Below, in pieces: positions 1-7,419 of a stretch of DNA of 9,745 nt (position 1 is the first letter of the stretch; the number at the start of each line of letters is the position of its first letter). Made by a program: the position numbers and the translations under genes. This DNA is from an uncultured Muribaculaceae bacterium (GTDB lineage: Bacteria > Bacteroidota > Bacteroidia > Bacteroidales > Muribaculaceae). Below the pieces are notes generated by a model that was not told the origin of the DNA, ran no database searches, and saw only the letters and a program-made list of their open reading frames with translations. The stretch lies in NCBI GenBank assembly GCA_910586455.1, contig CAJUHX010000069.1, positions 1 through 9,745 on the forward strand, given 5' to 3'.

Positions 1-348
1 ATTGTGAACGACCCGCGCTATGGCGACCTCGACATAATACTTTCCGGCCCCATACCTCCGAACCCGGCCGAGCTCCTTGCTTCGAAGAAGGTCGACGAAT
101 TCTTTGAACAGCTGCGTGGAATGTACGACTACATAATTGTGGATACCGCTCCGGTTGGACTCGTGAGCGATACCTTCACACTCGACCGTGTGGCCGACGC
201 TACCATATACGTATGCCGAGCCAACTATACCAAGCGCTCCGACCTCAACTTCGCCAACACCGTGTACGAACAGCATCGACTGCACAAACTGTCGCTGGTA
301 GTGAACGGTACCGCAATGAAGAAGACATACGGATACGGTAACAAGTAA
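1..348 (+). CDS. Wzc/Wzz-type tyrosine-protein kinase (BY-kinase), C-terminal part
   Basis: This is the last 115 codons of a polysaccharide co-polymerase with a bacterial tyrosine kinase domain; the reading frame is open at the left edge, so the start is outside the window. These inner-membrane proteins set chain length and coordinate Wzy-dependent polymerisation and export through cycles of autophosphorylation. Visible motifs are the conserved loop SGPIPPNPAELL (partial residues 15-26) and the Walker B stretch YDYIIVDTAP (42-51). The Walker A and A' motifs and the membrane-anchored Wzz domain must lie upstream. The protein ends TYGYGNK, a shortened version of the tyrosine-rich tail that is usually autophosphorylated, with only two tyrosines (110 and 112). 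It is followed after 15 bases by the probable polymerase gene, fitting a wzc-wzy pair. The family call is firm; whether this copy is active cannot be judged without the Walker A region. Confidence 0.9.
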   Translation: MVNDPRYGDLDIILSGPIPPNPAELLASKKVDEFFEQLRGMYDYIIVDTAPVGLVSDTFTLDRVADATIYVCRANYTKRSDLNFANTVYEQHRLHKLSLVVNGTAMKKTYGYGNK

Positions 349-363
349 AGCTGCTGCCCCGAA

Positions 364-1710
364 ATGTTGGAAAAGTACAAATTTTTCTATAGCATATACA
401 TTATCACATTCTGGATAATGATGTGCTGGGGCTTTGTATCCCAGGAATTTTTACCTTTTCTACAGTCGCTCGATTCAGCCGTACTGCTGTTAGGCGACGC
501 CGTGCTGATAATGCTGGGCATCGTTATGATGCGCAACCGCGGAGATTTTGTGTTTCTGACGGTGTATCTGCTGATGGCTTTCATATCTACCATATTGGTA
601 AACAAGGTAGGGATGATACACTATCTCAATGGCGCGCGCGACTTTATCGGGCTGCTGTTTGTGGTGCCTATAGTACGCTGGTTTCTGATGTCGGACCGTA
701 AGGCCGATTTCTGCAGGTCTATGGACCGGCAGTTGCGTGTGTGGCTCTATGTGCAGGCATTCTGTCTTACCTGGCAGTTTGTAAAATACGGAGCCAACGA
801 TGCCGGCGGCGGCTCGTTCGGCTATGGCAGTTCCGGCATGGTGTCGACTCTGATTTATGCGGTTTCGTTTTACTTTGTAATCCGCCGCTGGGACTACGAC
901 AACATCTGGCAGAGCATAAAGCAAAACAAGGAGTATCTTATACTGTTGTATCCGACACTGTTGAACGAAACCAAAATTTCGTTTGCATATCTGCTTATAT
1001 ATATAGTGCTGTTGGTGAAGGTCGACAGGACGCTGTTTATAAGGTCGATATTCATGGTCCCTATTGCCGCAGCTGTTTTCGCTCTGGTATTCAGTATATA
1101 TGTCGACGTTACCAACCAGTCGTCGGAAGATATATTGTCGGAGGACTTTCTGGAGGAATATTTCTTTGGCAGCGGTGCCGACATAGCATACCATGCCGAA
1201 CTGGCGCAACGCTATTTCGACGGTGATTTCGACGATGCCCTGTCTGTTGAATGGTGGGCTATGGACGTGCCCCGTATGGCCAAGCTGGTGCTTCTCTATC
1301 CGGTTATACGCGACGAACCCGGCGGATACTGGACCGGTGTGGGTGTGGGCCATATGAAGGGCACACGAACCATAAAGCCTACCAAGTTTTACAAAGAATA
1401 CGAATGGACTCTGTTCGGAACCCGTATGCTGCTGCTCTTTATTGTCATGGAGCTGGGTATACCGGGGCTGATATGGTGGCTTTGGGGATTTTTCCGCATC
1501 ACCGGCTTACGCCGTAAGGGGCTGCCGCATTTCGATAAAAGAATTGCCCTCTTTATCACAGCTCAGATGGTAATGGCGATGTTCTACACCGACTATATGC
1601 GTATGGCGGCTCCTTGGATGATATTCGCCTACATGTTGCTGCAGCCGCGTTATACCGCTCCTGAAACAGTAGAAGAGGAGAAGCCTGCTCTGAGTTATTC
1701 CTTGCCCTGA
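364..1710 (+). CDS. Probable Wzy-type polysaccharide polymerase (multi-pass membrane protein)
   Basis: This 448-residue protein is dominated by hydrophobic segments, roughly at residues 8-25, 40-57, 62-80, 92-109, 127-140, 157-175, 190-219, 228-247, 352-376 and 395-427. A large polar loop of about 100 residues (248-350) lies before the last helices. That layout is typical of O-antigen/capsule polymerases, which join lipid-linked repeat units on the outer face of the inner membrane. The loop contains an acidic stretch (NQSSEDILSEDFLEEY) and a glycine-rich GVGVGH patch (325-330), resembling the GxG segments often seen in Wzy loops. Sequence conservation in this family is weak, so the call rests on topology and on its place just after the Wzc-like kinase. 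No strong Shine-Dalgarno precedes the ATG. The 3' end overlaps the convergent glycosyltransferase gene by 16 bases. Alternatives are another O-antigen ligase-like membrane protein or an unassigned capsule membrane protein. Confidence 0.72.
   Translation: MLEKYKFFYSIYIITFWIMMCWGFVSQEFLPFLQSLDSAVLLLGDAVLIMLGIVMMRNRGDFVFLTVYLLMAFISTILVNKVGMIHYLNGARDFIGLLFVVPIVRWFLMSDRKADFCRSMDRQLRVWLYVQAFCLTWQFVKYGANDAGGGSFGYGSSGMVSTLIYAVSFYFVIRRWDYDNIWQSIKQNKEYLILLYPTLLNETKISFAYLLIYIVLLVKVDRTLFIRSIFMVPIAAAVFALVFSIYVDVTNQSSEDILSEDFLEEYFFGSGADIAYHAELAQRYFDGDFDDALSVEWWAMDVPRMAKLVLLYPVIRDEPGGYWTGVGVGHMKGTRTIKPTKFYKEYEWTLFGTRMLLLFIVMELGIPGLIWWLWGFFRITGLRRKGLPHFDKRIALFITAQMVMAMFYTDYMRMAAPWMIFAYMLLQPRYTAPETVEEEKPALSYSLP
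1695..1710. other. Convergent 3'-3' coding overlap of the two transcription units
   Basis: The + strand polymerase-like gene ends with TGA at 1708-1710. The - strand glycosyltransferase ends with TAA, which reads TTA at 1695-1697 on the + strand. The two coding sequences therefore share 16 bases and there is no intergenic space. I looked on both sides for a GC-rich stem followed by a T-run and found none, so each transcript probably runs some way into the opposite gene. Confidence 0.85.
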
Positions 1711-2687
1711 AGCCTGCGGATAATTATGCGGGCGCTGCTTGCGATGTAGCGGTACACAGCCGAGTGCATGCACAGAAATGTGTGTGTCGCAAAACGGGTG
1801 CCGCAGACATTGGCCATGTGGCGGTAGCCAAGCTGTCGTTTTATATCCGGATGAATTGATTTCAGCAAGTCCGGCCTGGCGCCTTTTTCGAGGTACAGGC
1901 TCAGATAGCGTATCATTTGGTTGTCGTTGCAGTGTGTAAATTCCGAACTGCGCTCCTCTATGAATTCATAGCTGCCGTAGAGAGATTTGAACTGACCGAT
2001 AACAGCCTTTTCATTGATTTTCGTGCGGGTCGACGATGCGGGATTAATCCAGTACCAGTACACCACCCGGTCGAGTCCGTGGACTGTCGGTTGCCTCAGC
2101 ATGAGAATTTCGGTGAGAAGTCGGCGGTCTTCCGACAGTTTCATGTGCTTTTCCGCCGTGTAGCGCACACCCTCGAAGAGCGAGCGCCGGAAGAGTATTC
2201 CCCACAGTGCAGGCGTGCCCCAGTTGAGAATAAAACGTATGTATGAGCGGTAGTCGCTGCCTACACGTGTAGCCCTGTGGCGCGGTACCTTTTTGCCGCT
2301 TTCGCCTACCATCTCAGCATTGCCGACAGTAATGTCGGCGCCGCTTTCTTTAGCTGAATTGTATAGCATGGACAGGGCGTCGGGGGGCAGCAGGTCGTCA
2401 CCGTCGCAGAAAAACAAATACTCTCCGCAGGCCATGTCGTATCCGCTTTCGCGGGCTTTCATGGGGCCTTCGTTCTGCGCTTTGTGAATGGCTTTCACTC
2501 TGGAGTCGCGCTGAACATAGCTGTTGATTATCGCCGCGCTGCCGTCGGGGGTGCAGTCGTCGACACATATCACTTCGATTTCTCTAAGACTTTGTCCTAA
2601 AACAGAGTCGAGGCAGCGCGAAAGGTATTTCTCAACATTATATACCGGAATGATTACCGATATTTTTACAATGGTGTCAGTGTTCAT
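1695..2687 (-). CDS. Family 2 glycosyltransferase (GT-A fold)
   Basis: This is a 330-residue cytoplasmic or membrane-associated glycosyltransferase that transfers a sugar from a nucleotide donor to the growing lipid-linked repeat unit. The N-terminus has the classic GT2 opening ISVIIPVYNVEKYLSRCLDS (residues 9-28), the nucleotide-binding VDD at 42-44, and the metal-binding DGDD at 95-98 (DxD motif). An ED pair at 186-187 in LSEDRRL matches the usual catalytic-base region. The length is normal for the family. Donor and acceptor sugars cannot be read from the sequence. The C-terminal part (about 230-330) is less conserved and ends in a basic amphipathic stretch that could associate with the membrane. 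Its start codon overlaps the stop of the pyruvyl transferase gene by 4 bases (ATGA), which suggests translational coupling. It is the last gene of the - strand operon and the only glycosyltransferase in the window, so others must be encoded nearby. Confidence 0.93.
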   Translation of the reverse strand: MNTDTIVKISVIIPVYNVEKYLSRCLDSVLGQSLREIEVICVDDCTPDGSAAIINSYVQRDSRVKAIHKAQNEGPMKARESGYDMACGEYLFFCDGDDLLPPDALSMLYNSAKESGADITVGNAEMVGESGKKVPRHRATRVGSDYRSYIRFILNWGTPALWGILFRRSLFEGVRYTAEKHMKLSEDRRLLTEILMLRQPTVHGLDRVVYWYWINPASSTRTKINEKAVIGQFKSLYGSYEFIEERSSEFTHCNDNQMIRYLSLYLEKGARPDLLKSIHPDIKRQLGYRHMANVCGTRFATHTFLCMHSAVYRYIASSARIIIRRLQGKE

Positions 2688-3754
2688 TTCAGGGCGTCGT
2701 TAAGAAATTGAAGCGATATACTGCGCAGTCCGTCGAGTCGGCACTCAACGTCGTGCCAGTCGGGTTCGAGGGCAACCAAGCGGTCAATATGGCTTTCATT
2801 TGCAATCAGATGATTTTCCAGCCCCAGTTGCGATAGCAGGGAGTGCAGGCGGCTGTTGCCTCGGCGATGGTTCGACAGCACCGCGAACTTGCGGTGGAAT
2901 ATAATTGCGAACACAGTGCCGTGAAACGAGTCGGTGATTACAACCTCGGCCGATGCCATGGCAGAGAGCCATTCGGCCACATGCGTACGCCTGGGGTGAA
3001 GGTCGATGTCGATGGCTCCGAGAATCCGTGCTGCTTTTACGGCAGCTTTGTATTTTGTAGTGTTGATATCAAGGAAGTAGCTTGCCGTATGCCGCGGCAT
3101 TGAGGCCGGCATATGGCTGTACAGCCGGCGGTAATCGTTGGCGCGAAGCAGCAGGGTGGGGTCAAGAACTACTGCTGCGTCGCGGTCAAGATGAGTACGG
3201 CACAGTTCAGCACCGGACTTCTCACGTACCGAAACCGCATCGAAGCGTTTGAGCAGTTTTTTGCACTTGGCGGTCTGAGAGCCGTCGAGCTCCCATGTTT
3301 CGGTGCCGAACGAGGCCGCGTAGGCTATGCGTACACACTGCGAGTCACCGATGAATCTCAAAAATGAATCTTCCAGAGTTCCGATGTTGTATCGCGGGCG
3401 CCATACCTGATCGCTGCCTACGATGTATGCCCCGGCACCGTCGAGGGGTGAGTAAGCGGTGCAGCGTTCAGTTACTGCTATTTCATTGTTTATGAAGTCG
3501 ATGTTCGCAGCCATGGGAAAACCGTCGGAAGTTGTCATAAAACGGTCGTATCGGCCATAAAGGCGGCGCAGCAGCGTGCGCACATTGCGCCCCCAGATTC
3601 TGAATACCTCTTTAAGGCTTACCTTGTAAGGGCGGTAAAAATTCAGGGTCACAGGATTGTGTCCCATATTGGCTACAGTTTTCTGCAGAGCCCAGTTCTG
3701 CAGAATTCCGCCTATATTAATGCCCAGCGGCTGGGTTATGATACCTACTTTCAT
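2684..3754 (-). CDS. Polysaccharide pyruvyl transferase family protein
   Basis: This 356-residue protein belongs to the family of CsaB and WcaK, which move pyruvate from phosphoenolpyruvate to a sugar as a ketal, giving the polymer an acidic group. The N-terminus begins MKVGIITQPLGINIGGILQN, the usual first strand and glycine-rich turn. YIVGSDQVWRP at 110-120 carries the highly conserved GSDQVW motif. VITDSFHGTVFAIIF (272-286) carries the conserved DSFHG motif near the donor site. Two Rossmann-like halves are expected, with the boundary near residues 190-220. It shares 4-base ATGA overlaps with both neighbours (flippase upstream, GT2 downstream), so it is part of the same operon. In Bacteroidales capsule loci this family often accompanies an FrhB-like protein, as here, where one is encoded just beyond the flippase gene. 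Some family members may transfer other groups, so pyruvylation itself is inferred. Confidence 0.92.
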   Translation of the reverse strand: MKVGIITQPLGINIGGILQNWALQKTVANMGHNPVTLNFYRPYKVSLKEVFRIWGRNVRTLLRRLYGRYDRFMTTSDGFPMAANIDFINNEIAVTERCTAYSPLDGAGAYIVGSDQVWRPRYNIGTLEDSFLRFIGDSQCVRIAYAASFGTETWELDGSQTAKCKKLLKRFDAVSVREKSGAELCRTHLDRDAAVVLDPTLLLRANDYRRLYSHMPASMPRHTASYFLDINTTKYKAAVKAARILGAIDIDLHPRRTHVAEWLSAMASAEVVITDSFHGTVFAIIFHRKFAVLSNHRRGNSRLHSLLSQLGLENHLIANESHIDRLVALEPDWHDVECRLDGLRSISLQFLNDALK

Positions 3755-5295
3755 TTTCTGAACTTCTTTACGATTTTTGAAATCAGCGGGTCGATAAGCT
3801 CAACACGTTCGCGGTAACTGAATCCTATATAGAAAATCAGTATCAGATATATAGTTTCCGAAGCCGCGGTAAGCAAAAAAAATCTCGGCCATCCGCTCTG
3901 CATGTTGGCCGAAATCAGGCATGGCACTACAAGCGACAGAAGCATCACTCCAAAGCAGCGCATATACACAGTGCCCAAGAGGTTGCGGTAGCTGTATCGT
4001 ACGTAACCATGAACGATAACCCAACTGATGATATGACAGATAGCGTTTATTACCAGTACTGTAATGAGTATGAAGTAGGGCGGGAAACCGAGTTTGAGCA
4101 CAAGGTAGCCTATGGGTAGCGCCATAATCATAAGGGAGCCACAGACTACATTGCCGGTTTTGATGCGCCCTATTGCATGGTAAACCATAAGATAGGCCGA
4201 GTGGAACGAATCGGTGAGTACGATGCCGAAAATAATCATGGCGAAGGACGCTGTGTATGGAGGCACGTCATCGCCAAGCCATACGTGCAGCAGAAAGTCG
4301 AGATTGAACGCTATGGGCATAATCATGGCGAACATCAGGAAGAACGAAATCTTGCAGCCATAGAACGTCAGACGATACATGGCGTCGTGCCGGTTTTCGG
4401 CAAACAGCTTTACCACACGTGGTCTTACTGCCATGAGAAAGTTAGTCATAAAAGCCTTCAGGCCCGATTGTATCTGCACCACAATGGCACGGGCCGCATT
4501 CAGGGTCGGTCCATAAAATATGTTAAGCACAATGTTCAGGCCCTGGTTCTGCACCACCACAGCTGTGTTGCCGAAAATATCCCAGCCGGAGTACCCGAGC
4601 AGCTTTTTGTACAGAGCCTTGTCGCGGATAAGCCGTATGCGGCATTCCGGGTACTTGCGGTGGGTGTAAAAGCGGTAGAACAGCTGTATCAGCACCGTAT
4701 TGGCCATAAGCATGAAACCATAGAGTATCAGGCGGTTGCTACCGTCGAGCGTAATCAGGAATGCGATAGCGAGCTTCGAGAACGCCTCGTATAGACCCAC
4801 ATACGCGAACACCGACATATTTTCATGGCTGATAATCGAGGCGTTATACGGTACCTGAGTGAATATGAAGCAGGTGGTTACCAGTGAGAACTGAAGAATC
4901 CAGAAGGCGTCGGTGAGTCTGTCGGGCGGTATGGTCATATAGTTGTACAGAAACCATACTCCGACACTCTCGCCTATCAAAATCACCAGCGTCGCCGCTC
5001 CTATATGCAGGTTGAGCGCCGCCGAGAAAGTCCCGGCCAGCTGTCTGAAGTCTTTCCGGCCAAGTTCGTAAGTGAGAAAACGGCTCGTAGAGGCGGCAAG
5101 CGAGCCGTTGATGAAAGTCATCATCATTACTATGCCTCCCACGACATCGTAGATACCGTAGTCGGTTTCGCCGAGCGCATGAAGTACCACACGCGAGGTG
5201 TAGAAGCTCACGACCATCACCACCAACATTCTGACATACAGAAAGGCGGTGTTTTTGGCAATGGTATTCTTCTGCGATTGGCTTGCTGCTGACAT
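3751..5295 (-). CDS. Wzx-type lipid-linked oligosaccharide flippase (MOP superfamily)
   Basis: This 514-residue membrane protein probably has 12-14 transmembrane helices and would move undecaprenyl-diphosphate-linked repeat units across the inner membrane. The N-terminus has the typical opening of the Bacteroidota Wzx group: a first helix at about 17-32, then TSRVVLHALGETDYGIYDVV (33-52) and a second helix with a small-residue turn. Further helices lie near 97-118, 131-148, 165-183, 189-208, 310-332, 350-370, 383-401, 405-428, 445-463 and 472-491. NQGLNIVLNIFYGPTLNAAR (250-269) matches the central conserved segment. Length and spacing are normal, with no frameshift. The start lies 4 bases after the stop of the FrhB-like gene, and the end overlaps the pyruvyl transferase start by 4 bases. 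With the probable Wzy and Wzc on the other strand, it completes the core of a Wzx/Wzy pathway. Substrate specificity cannot be inferred. Confidence 0.9.
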   Translation of the reverse strand: MSAASQSQKNTIAKNTAFLYVRMLVVMVVSFYTSRVVLHALGETDYGIYDVVGGIVMMMTFINGSLAASTSRFLTYELGRKDFRQLAGTFSAALNLHIGAATLVILIGESVGVWFLYNYMTIPPDRLTDAFWILQFSLVTTCFIFTQVPYNASIISHENMSVFAYVGLYEAFSKLAIAFLITLDGSNRLILYGFMLMANTVLIQLFYRFYTHRKYPECRIRLIRDKALYKKLLGYSGWDIFGNTAVVVQNQGLNIVLNIFYGPTLNAARAIVVQIQSGLKAFMTNFLMAVRPRVVKLFAENRHDAMYRLTFYGCKISFFLMFAMIMPIAFNLDFLLHVWLGDDVPPYTASFAMIIFGIVLTDSFHSAYLMVYHAIGRIKTGNVVCGSLMIMALPIGYLVLKLGFPPYFILITVLVINAICHIISWVIVHGYVRYSYRNLLGTVYMRCFGVMLLSLVVPCLISANMQSGWPRFFLLTAASETIYLILIFYIGFSYRERVELIDPLISKIVKKFRK

Positions 5296-5299
5296 TACT

Positions 5300-6472
5300 T
5301 TACTTTATAAAACTTCTGAGCTTGCGTATTATTCTGGCTATCAACGGGCCTTTGTTGTTTCCGAGTTTGCGCATGGCATAGTCGAACCCTTTTTCGTCGA
5401 GGAGTTCGTAGAATCGCTTGCGGTCGATTTTACCCGGGGCTGAATTATGCAGCAGATGCGGATTTCCGGCTGTTGCGCCGTCGAGCGGTTCGGCTTTGGA
5501 TGCCACGGAGTCGCCGAGCGATTTATAGAAAGCGCGGCCCTTATTGTTGTTGAGCAGTACCAGCGATGTTCCCATCGGGCTGTCCCAGGCGGGGTCCACG
5601 TTCTCTATGCCCCAGAAGTCGCCTATAGTGATATCGGCCACACGCGGCAGTTTTTTGAATTTACATTCAAAGCAGCACGGGCGTGAGCCTATGTGGGTAC
5701 CTATAAAGCAGCGGGTGAAAGCATCCTTGGTGCGGTTGCGTACGTATTCCTTGCCATTTGCAAAGGTGGCCTTGAAGGCAAAGTTGTGCCAGCCGCCGTA
5801 TTCCTTGTTCTTGGGATGATAGGAGAGCATCTGAGCTCCGTAGCGGGCCTCCAGACTCTCTACATATTTCCTGAATAGCTTTGGCGAGTTTATATTTCCG
5901 CAGACAAAGTCCACAATAATAAGATTGTCGTAATCTCTGCGCAGAAACGAACGCAGCCCCGCCATCTGGCACGGAGTGCCGCAAATCAGGACCTTACGCC
6001 CGGTTTTCAGGGCCTCGCGTACGCTGCGGTAAATGCCGGTGGCGTCGCTCTGGAAGTATTTCGAGCCACGTATGCGGCGCAGGTCTTCCGGATCGTCAGA
6101 AAGAATATGCCGGGCCTGAAAATCATCGGTCCATACGGCGCCGCCTATAAATCCGCCTTCGGCCAGCACTTTTTCGGCGAGAGCCGAGAAGACACCGCCC
6201 GAAGTACTTATCATGCGGATATCGGGGTCTGTATTATACGAGGCGAGTACGTCGGGTGTGCCGAAGCTGCTGTTGCATGCATTGAGGCTGTCGGCGTTAA
6301 TCAGCGGACACACTTTCAGGCACAGACCACAGTCGATACACTTGCTGAGGTCGACTTTGGCCTGCATGAAACCTTCGATATCGGTTTCCCAGCCTATCGC
6401 CGATGTGGGGCAGCAGTCCAGGCAGGCACCGCAGCCGGTACAGTCTTCTTTGCGTTTTATGTTTATGGGCAT
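5300..6472 (-). CDS. FrhB-like iron-sulfur flavoprotein (coenzyme F420 hydrogenase/dehydrogenase beta-subunit family)
   Basis: This 390-residue soluble protein starts with two ferredoxin-type 4Fe-4S motifs: Cys11, 14, 17 and 21 (CTGCGACLDCCP) and Cys45, 48, 51 and 55 (CIDCGLCLKVCP). The FrhB-type flavin domain follows, with TSGGVFSALA (90-99), the conserved CGTPCQMAGL (164-173), a conserved Cys191, and a CCFEC cluster (266-270) leading into DITIGDFWG (280-288). In archaea this fold uses FAD to pass electrons between iron-sulfur clusters and F420. Capsule-locus homologues are common in Bacteroidota, but their reaction is not established as far as I know. I chose the ATG at 6472 because it begins MPINIKRKEDC just before the first cluster and lies 16 bases after the acyltransferase stop. 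The longer in-frame start at 6547 would overlap that gene by 59 bases and add an unconserved leader. A redox step on a sugar or pyruvyl group is possible but is inference. Confidence 0.88.
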   Translation of the reverse strand: MPINIKRKEDCTGCGACLDCCPTSAIGWETDIEGFMQAKVDLSKCIDCGLCLKVCPLINADSLNACNSSFGTPDVLASYNTDPDIRMISTSGGVFSALAEKVLAEGGFIGGAVWTDDFQARHILSDDPEDLRRIRGSKYFQSDATGIYRSVREALKTGRKVLICGTPCQMAGLRSFLRRDYDNLIIVDFVCGNINSPKLFRKYVESLEARYGAQMLSYHPKNKEYGGWHNFAFKATFANGKEYVRNRTKDAFTRCFIGTHIGSRPCCFECKFKKLPRVADITIGDFWGIENVDPAWDSPMGTSLVLLNNNKGRAFYKSLGDSVASKAEPLDGATAGNPHLLHNSAPGKIDRKRFYELLDEKGFDYAMRKLGNNKGPLIARIIRKLRSFIK

Positions 6473-6488
6473 ACCGGTTACGGGGGAG

Positions 6489-7166
6489 CTATTTGTGTGA
6501 CCAGTTGATGTCTTTGGCGAATGTGCGCGAGGGGTCGGCCATAACAAGCGAGCCGGCCTTTACACGCCCTTGTACTATTGCACCGGCTCCAATAATGGCG
6601 TTGTCGCCAATCTTGGAGCCCTTCAGAATCATGGCGCCCTGGCCAATCCATACATGGTTGCCTATCTCGACGGGCGCTGTAGCTTTATAGCCGTCGATAA
6701 GCACCTGGTGTCCGCCGTCGTTGTCGCGTATTACCACGCCGCGCGATATAAGGCAGTTGGACCCTATGCTTATACGGTCCATACATATAATCTCGACTCC
6801 TTTGTTCATTACACACGGAGCGCCAATTTCGAGTTCGGCGCCCTTGAACAGCTGTATGTCGCAGCCATGGTATATCACCACTCTTTTTTCTTCGGCATCG
6901 GCATCCGGCTTATTTAGTTTCAGTTTGGAATTACGGTCCATCCAGATGCTTGTTTCGATGCGTGAGCCACGGTATTTCTTGTATCCGAAGAAAGTGTCGC
7001 ACCCGATGCTGATTTCGGCCGACGGATGCAGGTCGAGCAGCGAGTAGGGAGTACAGCAAATCCGGCCTGAGCCTTTGTGCTTGCGCATGCTGTTGAAGCG
7101 GAATGTACGCCACAGAGCACTCGGGCGCCAGATGCCTTGTTTTATGATAGTTGTGAATTTACCCAT
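6489..7166 (-). CDS. Left-handed beta-helix (hexapeptide repeat) acyltransferase
   Basis: This 225-residue protein belongs to the LbH acyltransferase superfamily (maltose/galactoside O-acetyltransferase, serine acetyltransferase and capsule O-acetyltransferases). Imperfect hexapeptide repeats are clearest at 111-145 (ELEIGAPCVMNKGV, ISIGSNCLISRGV) and 166-208 (VEIGNHVWIGQGAMILKG, KIGDNAIIGAGAIVQG). His153 in RDNDGGH aligns with the catalytic histidine that deprotonates the acceptor hydroxyl, and HVWIG (171-175) is the usual following motif. The first 30 residues are basic and aromatic-rich (IWRPSALWRTFRF), possibly a membrane-surface contact. The usual donor is acetyl-CoA, giving an O-acetyl group on a sugar. 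Some LbH enzymes (LpxA, LpxD) use acyl carrier protein donors, and this gene lies only 13 bases downstream of one, so an acyl-ACP donor is plausible here. The family is certain; donor and acceptor are not. Confidence 0.9.
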   Translation of the reverse strand: MGKFTTIIKQGIWRPSALWRTFRFNSMRKHKGSGRICCTPYSLLDLHPSAEISIGCDTFFGYKKYRGSRIETSIWMDRNSKLKLNKPDADAEEKRVVIYHGCDIQLFKGAELEIGAPCVMNKGVEIICMDRISIGSNCLISRGVVIRDNDGGHQVLIDGYKATAPVEIGNHVWIGQGAMILKGSKIGDNAIIGAGAIVQGRVKAGSLVMADPSRTFAKDINWSHK

Positions 7167-7179
7167 TTTTAACGGCCTC

Positions 7180-7419
7180 TTAGATTTTGCTTGCTATGCA
7201 GCTTGCCATCTCGCCTACATTCTTCCATGAAATCAGTTCGCCGGAAGTAAAGCGGACTCCGAGTTCGCTTTCAATTTCGACGATGAGCTGGACATTGGCC
7301 AGTGAATCCCATTCTTCTATATCGGCTGCGCAGGTTGTGTTGGACAACACAATACTGTCGTTGTCCAGAACGTCGCGGAAAATTTCTTGAAGTTGTTGTA
7401 TTATTTCAGTCTGAGTCAT
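7180..7419 (-). CDS. Stand-alone acyl carrier protein
   Basis: This is a 79-residue acidic helical protein with the phosphopantetheine attachment motif EWDSLANVQL (residues 36-45); Ser39 is the expected attachment site. Size and helix pattern match discrete type II carrier proteins: helix I at about 3-17, the long loop, helix II at 39-53 and a C-terminal helix at about 67-79. It would carry an acyl group as a thioester in the cytoplasm. Its ATG lies inside the 3' end of the FkbH gene (14-base overlap), a strong sign that the two are translated together and that this is the dedicated carrier for FkbH. It departs from housekeeping fatty-acid AcpP in having EEWDSL instead of the DSLD-type site and in its location, so I do not assign it to fatty acid synthesis. 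Related small carriers occur in Dlt and FkbH systems. Confidence 0.92.
   Translation of the reverse strand: MTQTEIIQQLQEIFRDVLDNDSIVLSNTTCAADIEEWDSLANVQLIVEIESELGVRFTSGELISWKNVGEMASCIASKI

Noticed and set aside
349..363. Gap between the kinase and polymerase-like genes as a promoter site
   Set aside because: Fifteen bases is too short to hold the Bacteroidota -33/-7 promoter elements, and none is seen in the preceding coding sequence with convincing spacing.
490..1353. Long open frame of 287 codons on the - strand opposite the polymerase-like gene
   Set aside because: The translation is rich in His, Gln, Tyr and Arg with no recognisable domain, while the + strand frame encodes a coherent membrane protein. 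It looks like a codon-bias shadow.
1764..1773. Perfect 10-base palindrome gtgcatgcac near the convergent junction
   Set aside because: It has no T-run and no second copy that I noticed, and it falls in the GT2 coding sequence; it is likely to be chance.
3875..3882. Eight-base A-tract (T-tract on the coding strand) near the 3' end of the flippase gene, a possible slippage site
   Set aside because: Eight bases is short for phase variation, the frame is intact, and it simply encodes Phe-Phe-Leu in a membrane helix.
4177..4794. 205-codon open frame on the + strand opposite the flippase gene
   Set aside because: The composition is His/Val/Gln-rich and low in hydrophobic periodicity, and it is fully antisense to a well-supported Wzx gene.
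6473..6547. Upstream in-frame start at 6547 for the FrhB-like gene
   Set aside because: It would overlap the acyltransferase gene by 59 bases and add a 25-residue leader without resemblance to the family; the ATG at 6472 sits right before the first iron-sulfur motif.
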